From positions 248,001 to 312,000 of the forward strand of contig NZ_JAGSNF010000001.1 in NCBI RefSeq assembly GCF_018139485.1: DNA of 64,000 bases. The letters are read 5' to 3'. Origin of the DNA: Phycicoccus avicenniae (GTDB lineage: Bacteria; Actinomycetota; Actinomycetes; Actinomycetales; Dermatophilaceae). Made by a program: the position numbers and the translations under genes. Under the pieces are notes generated by a model that was not told where the DNA came from, ran no database searches, and saw only the letters and a program-made list of their open reading frames with translations. Below, piece by piece: positions 58,540 to 64,000 of the stretch. Position 1 is the first letter of the stretch, and the number at the start of each line of letters is the position of its first letter.

Positions 58540-60416
58540 GCGTCCAGGACCGCCCCGCGCCCGAGGAGGTCGAGCAGGACGCGGCCGAGGAGCGCGCCGA
58601 CCGGTGGCGGTGGCGCGGGTCGCTCGCCGACGTGTCCGAGGACGCGGCGGAGAACCTCACCTCCGGCAGCGGCGACGCCGCCCGCCGCCTGCTGCGCGAG
58701 CTGCTGCGGCCGTGGCACAAGGCGCTCGGGGTGCTCGTCGCGGTCGTCCTCGTCGAGAACGTCGCCCGGCTCTCGATCCCCTACCTCGTCAAGGAGGGCA
58801 TCGACGTCGGCATCCCGCCGATCCGCGAGGACGACGACCTCGGTCCGCTCCTGCTCGTCGTCGGGCTCGTCCTCGTCGCCACGCTGAGCCAGGCGCTGGC
58901 CAGGCACCGCTTCCTCCTCATGCAGGGCCGGATCGGCCAGCAGGTGCTCTACCAGGTGCGCCGCCGGGTCTTCCGGCACTTCCAGGCGCTCAGCCCGGCC
59001 TTCCACGACACGTACACCTCCGGGCGGGTCATCTCCCGGCAGACCTCCGACGTCGACGCGATCTACGAGATGCTCGAGACCGGTTTCGACGGCCTCGTCA
59101 CGGCGGCGCTCACCCTCGTCGGGACCGCGGGCATCCTCCTGTTCCTCGACGTCGAGCTCGGGCTCGTCGCGCTGCTCTGCGGCCCGTTCCTCGCGCTCGT
59201 GACGAACTGGTTCCGCACGGCCTCGGCCCGCAGCTACCGGGTGACCCGGGAGAAGGTCGCGCTCGTCATCGTCCACTTCGTCGAGACGATGGGCGGGGTG
59301 CGCGCCGTCCAGGCCTTCCGCCGCGAGCCGCGCAACCAGGAGATCTTCGACGACGTGGGCGACCAGTACCGCGGGGCCAGCCTCGTCGCGTTCCGGCTCG
59401 TCGCGCTCTTCATGCCGGGCATCCGGCTCATCGGCAACGTGACGATCGCCGTCGTCCTGCTCTACGGCGGCTACCGCGCGACGCAGGGCGAGGTGACGGT
59501 CGGCGTCCTCGCGGCATTCCTGCTGTACCTGCGGCAGTTCTTCGAGCCGATGATGGAGATCAGCCAGTTCTACAACACGTTCCAGTCGGCGTGCGCCGCC
59601 CTCGACAAGCTCGCCGGGGTGCTCGAGCAGCGGCCCGGGGTCCCCGAGCCCGAGGACCCCGAGGAGGTCGACGGCATCCGGGGCGAGCTGCGCTTCGAGC
59701 ACGTCGGCTTCCACTACGTCGAGGGCCGTCCGGTGCTGCCCGACCTCGACCTCACGATCCCCGCGGGGCAGACGGTCGCCGTCGTCGGCACGACCGGTGC
59801 CGGGAAGACGACGCTCGCCAAGCTCGCGACCCGCTTCTACGACCCCACCGCCGGGCGGGTGCTCCTCGACGGGCACGACGTCCGGCGCCTCGCCGGCGAC
59901 ACCCTGCGCGCGGACGTCGTCATGGTGACCCAGGAGAACTACCTCTTCTCCGGCACGGTCGCCGACAACATCCGCTTCGGCCGTCCCGACGCCTCCATGG
60001 ACGACGTCGTCGCCGCCGCGCGGGCGCTCGGCGCCCACGAGTTCATCAGCGCGATGCCCGACGGGTACGACACCGTCGTCGCGAACCAGGGCGGCCGGCT
60101 GTCCGCCGGCCAGCGGCAGCTCGTCGCGTTCGCCCGCGCGTTCCTCGCGGACCCCGCCGTCCTCATCCTCGACGAGGCGACGTCCTCGCTCGACGTGCCG
60201 TCCGAGCGGCTGGTCCAGCGGGCGCTGCGCACCGTCCTCGCGGGGCGGACGGCCGTCATCATCGCCCACCGGCTCTCGACCGTCGAGATCGCCGACCGGG
60301 TGCTGGTCATGGAGCACGGGCGGGTCGTCGAGGACGGACCGCCGGCCGTCCTCGCCGCCCGGTCCGGAGGCCGGTACGCCGACCTGCACCGGGCCTGGGA
60401 GGACTCGCTCGCCTGA
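58536..60416 (+). CDS. ABC exporter half-transporter, catalytic partner
   Basis: 626 residues: an acidic ~60-residue N-terminal extension, six membrane helices, and an ATPase domain with Walker A GTTGAGKTTLAKL, Walker B VLILDEATSSLD (intact Glu) and H loop IIAHRLSTV. Its signature motif reads LSAGQRQLVAFARA with Ala in place of the first Gly. In the heterodimer this intact Walker B pairs with the standard LSGGQ of the partner to make the active site. Starts with GTG inside the previous stop. Confidence 0.91.
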   Translation: MSVQDRPAPEEVEQDAAEERADRWRWRGSLADVSEDAAENLTSGSGDAARRLLRELLRPWHKALGVLVAVVLVENVARLSIPYLVKEGIDVGIPPIREDDDLGPLLLVVGLVLVATLSQALARHRFLLMQGRIGQQVLYQVRRRVFRHFQALSPAFHDTYTSGRVISRQTSDVDAIYEMLETGFDGLVTAALTLVGTAGILLFLDVELGLVALLCGPFLALVTNWFRTASARSYRVTREKVALVIVHFVETMGGVRAVQAFRREPRNQEIFDDVGDQYRGASLVAFRLVALFMPGIRLIGNVTIAVVLLYGGYRATQGEVTVGVLAAFLLYLRQFFEPMMEISQFYNTFQSACAALDKLAGVLEQRPGVPEPEDPEEVDGIRGELRFEHVGFHYVEGRPVLPDLDLTIPAGQTVAVVGTTGAGKTTLAKLATRFYDPTAGRVLLDGHDVRRLAGDTLRADVVMVTQENYLFSGTVADNIRFGRPDASMDDVVAAARALGAHEFISAMPDGYDTVVANQGGRLSAGQRQLVAFARAFLADPAVLILDEATSSLDVPSERLVQRALRTVLAGRTAVIIAHRLSTVEIADRVLVMEHGRVVEDGPPAVLAARSGGRYADLHRAWEDSLA

Positions 60417-60435
60417 GCCGGGCGTCCGGGCCGTC

Positions 60436-60912
60436 TCAGGCGGGGAAGTCGGCGCCGGCCGCGCGCCGGAGGTCCAGGAGCGTCCCGAGGTCGACCGAGT
60501 CACCGTCCCGGCCGCCCGCGCCGACGGTGAGCGGCGCCGACGAGGGCTCGAGGTGGATCCCGAGGAGGCGCCCGCGCAGGCTCGGCGGGACGACGAGGAC
60601 GTACCAGAGGCCGTCGGTGCCCACCCCGATCGAGCGGTCCCGCCGCACGTACCAGCCCTCGACGTCCGTGCGCAGCGTCCCCCGCCCGCTGTAGGGACGT
60701 GCCTTCAGCGGCGTCGACGGCACCCCGGCGGCGCGGAGGTCCTCGGCGAAGGCGGCGACGACCGGGGCCGTCGTGCGCGCCTCGGCCTCCTTGGCCCGCC
60801 GGGCGGCGGCGTGGTGGTACTCCGCCGCCTCGGTGGCCTGCCGGCGGCGTTCGGCGCGCAGGTCCTCGGGGGACCGCGGCTGCGGCGGTCCGTGGTCGCG
60901 CTCGCTGCTCAT
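60436..60912 (-). CDS. Hypothetical protein with Arg/Ala-rich N-terminal helix
   Basis: 158 residues. A charged, probably coiled N-terminal ~60 residues (EDLRAERRRQATEAAEYHHAAARRAKEAEAR) precedes a compact alpha/beta domain (FAEDLRAAGVPSTPL, GWYVRRDRSIGVGTDGLWYVLVV). No family recognised and no signal peptide. Start at 60912, 6 nt after GAGGAT on the minus strand. Divergent from the MFS gene. Confidence 0.65.
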   Translation of the reverse strand: MSSERDHGPPQPRSPEDLRAERRRQATEAAEYHHAAARRAKEAEARTTAPVVAAFAEDLRAAGVPSTPLKARPYSGRGTLRTDVEGWYVRRDRSIGVGTDGLWYVLVVPPSLRGRLLGIHLEPSSAPLTVGAGGRDGDSVDLGTLLDLRRAAGADFPA

Positions 60913-60918
60913 GCCCCC

Positions 60919-60924
60919 ATCCTC
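60919..60924 (-). promoter_or_regulatory. Possible -10 box of the 60912 gene
   Basis: GAGGAT on the minus strand, 6 nt before the ATG; identical leader to the gene starting at 20735. Confidence 0.4.
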
Positions 60925-60968
60925 GCAACCGCGCGGCGGACACCGTCGCGAGCGTCGGGGCGGGTTCC

Positions 60969-60974
60969 TAGAAT
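60969..60974 (+). promoter_or_regulatory. -10 box of the MFS gene
   Basis: TAGAAT, 6 nt before GTG 60981; leaderless. Confidence 0.6.
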
Positions 60975-60980
60975 CGGCGG

Positions 60981-62327
60981 GTGACCCAGCCCGTCCTGCG
61001 CCAGGTGCACTCGATCGGGCGTCGGCGCGCCTGGGCGATCTGGGTCGTCGGCCTCTCGGTCTACGTCCTCGCGGTCTTCCACCGCACCTCGCTCGGCGTC
61101 GCCGGCCTGCTCGCCGCCGAGCGCTTCGACATCTCCGCCGCCCAGCTGTCGACGTTCACCGTCGTCCAGCTGCTCGTCTACGCCGGCATGCAGGTGCCGG
61201 TCGGGGTGCTCCTGGACCGCTTCGGCTCCAAGCGCCTCATGCTCGTCGGGCTGCTCCTGATGTCCGGGGGGCAGGCGGTGTTCGCGGTCGCCGGGTCCTT
61301 CGAGGTGGGTATCGTCGCGCGTGTCCTCATCGGCGCGGGCGACGCGATGGTCTTCACCTCGCTGCTGCGGCTCGTGGCGCTGTGGTTCCGGGTCAAGCAG
61401 GCCCCGTTCGTCACGCAGGTCACCGGGGTCACCGGCCAGCTCGGCGCCGTGGTCGCCGCGACCCCGCTCGCCGCCGCGCTCTCGGTGTGGGGCTGGACCA
61501 GGGCGTACGCCGTCGCCGCGGGCGCCGGCGTCGTGCTGTCCGTAGCGCTGCTACTCGTCGTGCGGGACTCGCCGTACCGCGGCGAGGCCGTCGAGCGGAT
61601 CAAGGTGCGAGCGCTCGCCCGCACCCTCGCCGAGGTCTGGGGGAACCCGGGGACCCGGCTCGGGCTCTGGGTGCACTTCACCTCGCAGTTCAGCACGACC
61701 GTCTTCACGCTGCTGTGGGGCTTCCCGTTCCTCGTGAGCGAGGGAATGTCGACCCGTACGGCGTCGGTCGTCCTCGTCGTCATGACCGTGACGGCGATGG
61801 TCGCGGGGCCCGTCATCGCGGCGGTGACGGCCCGCTCGCCCTTCCGCCGCTCGCAGCTCGTCCTCGGCATCGTCCTGGCCATCGCGGCGTCGTGGGCGGT
61901 CGTCCTGCTGTGGCCCGGCCCCGCCCCGACGGGGCTGCTCGTCGCCCTCGCCGTCGTCACCGCCGTCGGGGGGCCCAGCTCGCTCGTGGGGTTCGACCTC
62001 GCGCGCACGTTCCACCGCTCGAGCCACCTCGGCCGGGCGAGCGGGGTCGTCAACAGCGGGGGGTTCGTCGCCTCCCTCCTGTGCATCGCCCTCATCGGCG
62101 TCGTCCTCGACGTCCGGGCGCCGGGCGGTCCGTCGGAGTACACCCTCACCGACATGCGGGTGGCGATGTCGGTCCAGTACCTCTTCTGGGCCCTCGGGGC
62201 CGTCCAGCTCGTGCGCTACCGCCGCAAGGGGCTGCGGTACGTCGAGCAGGTGAGCCCGGACGCCCTGGCGGCGCTGCGCAGCGGCGACACCCTGCTCCCG
62301 GGGATCTCGCGCGACCCCGACCGCTGA
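60981..62327 (+). CDS. MFS transporter
   Basis: 448 residues with about twelve membrane helices in two halves. The loop 2-3 motif appears as GVLLDRFGSKRLMLVG (around 75-90), typical of the major facilitator superfamily. The HRTSLGVAGLLAAERF segment after helix 1 is characteristic of a group of actinobacterial MFS proteins without known substrate. Ends near a strong bidirectional terminator. Confidence 0.88.
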   Translation: MTQPVLRQVHSIGRRRAWAIWVVGLSVYVLAVFHRTSLGVAGLLAAERFDISAAQLSTFTVVQLLVYAGMQVPVGVLLDRFGSKRLMLVGLLLMSGGQAVFAVAGSFEVGIVARVLIGAGDAMVFTSLLRLVALWFRVKQAPFVTQVTGVTGQLGAVVAATPLAAALSVWGWTRAYAVAAGAGVVLSVALLLVVRDSPYRGEAVERIKVRALARTLAEVWGNPGTRLGLWVHFTSQFSTTVFTLLWGFPFLVSEGMSTRTASVVLVVMTVTAMVAGPVIAAVTARSPFRRSQLVLGIVLAIAASWAVVLLWPGPAPTGLLVALAVVTAVGGPSSLVGFDLARTFHRSSHLGRASGVVNSGGFVASLLCIALIGVVLDVRAPGGPSEYTLTDMRVAMSVQYLFWALGAVQLVRYRRKGLRYVEQVSPDALAALRSGDTLLPGISRDPDR

Positions 62328-62392
62328 CGGCGGTGACCGTGGCGCCGCGTGTCGTGCACGGCACCGTCGCCGGGTCTCCCTAGCCTGTCCGT

Positions 62393-62425
62393 GGGACCGG
62401 GCCGGGTACGAGACGGCCCGGTCCC
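62393..62425. terminator. Bidirectional hairpin terminator
   Basis: GGGACCGGGCC / GGCCCGGTCCC, a perfect 11-bp stem with an 11-nt loop between the convergent MFS and lipoprotein genes. Confidence 0.75.
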
Positions 62426-62473
62426 GCCACGTGCGGGCGCCGGTCGGCCCGAGGGTGAGGGGGCCGGGGCGGG

Positions 62474-62980
62474 TCAGCCCGGGCGGACCGTGTAGCCGTC
62501 GGTGGGCTCGGCGCAGTACGTGAAGGACCCGTCGTCGCCCGCGTGGTAGGACAGCAGCTCGTCGTCGACGCTGAGCAGCAGCAGCTCGCCCTCGACCTGC
62601 ATCGCGATGTAGGACTCGTCGGGCTGCGGGCAGCCGAGCGAGCCGTCGTTCCACGTCACCGGGGTGAAGGCCGCGACGACGACCCGGGGTTCCGCGACGT
62701 TCGAGCGTTTCGCGGCGTCGGCGACGGCCCGCTCGACGGCCGGGCGCTCGCGCAGCCCGGGCGGCGGGTCCGCGTCGACCGGCGGGGGGACGGTGGGGCT
62801 GGAGGACGGCTTCGGCAGCTCGCTCGGGGTGCCGGGGACGGTGTCCGGGGTCGGGGGTGTCCCGCTCGGCTGGGTGCCCGACGCGCCGTCCTGGGCCGTC
62901 CCCTCCTCGGAGGTGGCGCTGCCGCAGGCGGTGAGGCTCGCCGCGAGCAGGGCGGTGGCGATGAGGGCGGGGGCATGCAT
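62474..62980 (-). CDS. Small lipoprotein
   Basis: 168 residues. Lipobox SLTAC gives the lipidated Cys19, followed by a ~55-residue Ser/Thr/Pro-rich linker and a ~95-residue domain (VERAVADAAKRSNVAEPRVVVAAFTPVTWNDGSLGCPQPDESY...YCAEPTDGY) with two Cys that probably form a disulfide. The WNDGSLGCP motif is seen in other uncharacterised actinobacterial lipoproteins. Function unknown. Confidence 0.8.
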   Translation of the reverse strand: MHAPALIATALLAASLTACGSATSEEGTAQDGASGTQPSGTPPTPDTVPGTPSELPKPSSSPTVPPPVDADPPPGLRERPAVERAVADAAKRSNVAEPRVVVAAFTPVTWNDGSLGCPQPDESYIAMQVEGELLLLSVDDELLSYHAGDDGSFTYCAEPTDGYTVRPG

Positions 62981-63042
62981 CAGGGGTCCTTCCGCTGGGG
63001 TGCTCGTCCCGGTGGGACGACGGCGGGCCGTCCGCGGTTCCG

Positions 63043-64000
63043 TCAGCGGGTGAGGTGCCGACCGATGACGAGGCGCTGGATCTGGTTCGTGCCCTCGAAG
63101 ATCTGGGTGACCTTCGCCTCGCGCATGTACCGCTCGGCGGCGAAGTCCTGGGTGTACCCGGCGCCGCCGAGCACCTGGACGGCGTCCGTCGTCACCCGCA
63201 TCGCCGTGTCGGTGGCGACGAGCTTGGCGACCGCCGCCTCCTTGCCGAAGGTGCGCCCGGCGTCCTTGAGCCGGGCGGCGTGCAGGTAGGTGGCACGGGC
63301 GCTCGTCACCGCCGCCTCCATGTCGGCGAGGAGGAACTGCAGCCCCTGGAACTGCGCGACTGGGCGGCCGAACTGCTCGCGCTCGCCGGCGTAGCCGACG
63401 GCGAGGTCGAGCGCGCCCTGGGCCAGGCCCGTCGCGGCGGCGGCGATGCCGAGCCGGCCGGCGTCGAGGGCGGACAGCGCGATCGCCATCCCCTGGCCCT
63501 CGTCCCCGATGCGGCGCTCGACGGGGACGCGGACGTCGTCGTACACGACCTCCCGGACGGTGTCGCAGTGCAGCCCCATCTTCCGCTCCGGGGTGCCGAA
63601 CGACAGGCCCTCGGCGTCGGCGGGGACGACGAGGCAGGAGAGCCCCTTCCCGCCGTCGTCGGAGGTCCGGGCGAAGGTCGTGTACCAGTCGGCGTGCCCG
63701 GCGTGGCTGATCCAGGCCTTCCGTCCGCGCAGGACGTAGTGGTCGCCGTCGCGGACCGCCCGCGTCGTCATCGAGGCGATGTCGGAGCCGGCGAGCGGCT
63801 CGGAGAGGCAGTAGGCGCCGAGGGTGTCGCCGGACAGCATCGCCGGCAGCATCGCGGCCCGCTGCTCGTCGGTGCCGTACGTCGTCACGGGGAAGGCGGT
63901 GAGCGAGTGGACCGAGACGCCGACGGCGACCGACATCCACGCGCTCGCGATCTCCTCGACGACCTGGAGGTAGACCTCGTAGGGCTGGGCGTACCCGCCG
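63043..64000 (-). CDS. Acyl-CoA dehydrogenase, partial (N-terminal part outside window)
   Basis: The frame is open to the right edge; 318 residues of the C-terminal portion are seen and the ATG at 63936 is internal. Typical segments: YCLSEPLAGSDIASMTTRA (FAD and substrate strand), ALSALDAGRLGIAAAATGLAQGALD, FGRPVAQFQGLQFLLADM and VLGGAGYTQDFAAERYMREAKVTQIFEGTNQIQRLVIGRHL, the last holding the catalytic Glu (EGTNQ) of butyryl/medium-chain type enzymes. It introduces the alpha-beta double bond of acyl-CoA, passing electrons to ETF. Substrate chain length not predictable. Confidence 0.92.
   Translation of the reverse strand, partial: GGYAQPYEVYLQVVEEIASAWMSVAVGVSVHSLTAFPVTTYGTDEQRAAMLPAMLSGDTLGAYCLSEPLAGSDIASMTTRAVRDGDHYVLRGRKAWISHAGHADWYTTFARTSDDGGKGLSCLVVPADAEGLSFGTPERKMGLHCDTVREVVYDDVRVPVERRIGDEGQGMAIALSALDAGRLGIAAAATGLAQGALDLAVGYAGEREQFGRPVAQFQGLQFLLADMEAAVTSARATYLHAARLKDAGRTFGKEAAVAKLVATDTAMRVTTDAVQVLGGAGYTQDFAAERYMREAKVTQIFEGTNQIQRLVIGRHLTR

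Noticed and set aside
63379-63392. A segment like the arm of the 59-bp repeat (GCTCGCGCTCGCC) inside the acyl-CoA dehydrogenase gene
   Set aside because: It is coding sequence with no dyad partner or further match to the repeat.

Overview
This window is chromosomal DNA from a very GC-rich actinobacterium. The evidence is the mycothiol genes (mshA, mshD and the mycothiol-dependent formaldehyde dehydrogenase mscR), a GlnR-type regulator, CarD, a SenX3/RegX3-PhoU set, and many genes that start right at a -10 box without a leader. Gene content looks like Micrococcales, perhaps Intrasporangiaceae; that placement is inference. Several blocks keep the gene order of Mycobacterium: glnR-mshD, HTH regulator-hbhA, mshA-ybjN-gpmA...senX3-regX3, and carD-ispD-ispF...cysS-rlmB. 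Genes are densely packed, often overlap by 1-4 bases, and no insertion sequence, prophage or CRISPR array is visible.

Layout. 1-8.2 kb: the end of a molybdenum oxidoreductase, mshD, glnR, a MoaD-like protein, DsrE and nitrobindin genes sharing a 12-base divergent promoter region, an LCP cell-wall ligase, Fur, ygfZ and a BKACE enzyme. 8.2-16.7 kb: a repeat-bearing gap, DUF4395, an Rv0474-like regulator with a 37-bp palindromic operator, an HbhA-like protein, asparaginase, dtd, a methyltransferase, mshA, YbjN and gpmA. 16.7-20.7 kb: two tandem paralogous membrane proteins of unknown function. 20.8-27.3 kb: a cstA / Cys-Cys-tail protein / ArsA-like ATPase unit, then phoU and senX3-regX3 around a PHO-box-like site, and a lipoprotein. 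27.5-36 kb: carD, ispD, ispF, NUDIX, a regulator, mscR with its MBL partner, an AbiEi/DUF559 gene bracketed by two copies of a palindromic repeat, cysS and rlmB. 36-45.3 kb: small membrane proteins, a DUF4032 kinase-like protein, a sugar ABC ATPase, a CBS protein, a Ser/Thr kinase, a ThrE-type exporter and an LCP lipoprotein. 45.4-64 kb: tRNA-Thr, a large secreted protein, DUF3253, a zinc-ribbon membrane protein, a molybdenum oxidoreductase with a flavin reductase partner, a UvrA paralogue, an overlapping convergent two-component pair, a heterodimeric ABC exporter, an MFS transporter, a lipoprotein and the C-terminal part of an acyl-CoA dehydrogenase.

How the genes connect. Mycothiol is made (mshA, mshD) and used for formaldehyde detoxification (mscR with an MBL hydrolase). 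Nitrogen (glnR) and phosphate (senX3-regX3-phoU) regulators sit near central metabolism. IspD and IspF are consecutive activities of the MEP isoprenoid pathway. The least explained parts are the CstA/CC-tail/ArsA unit, the tandem sigma-like membrane proteins, the repeat-flanked DUF559 gene and the strong operator in front of the HTH gene.
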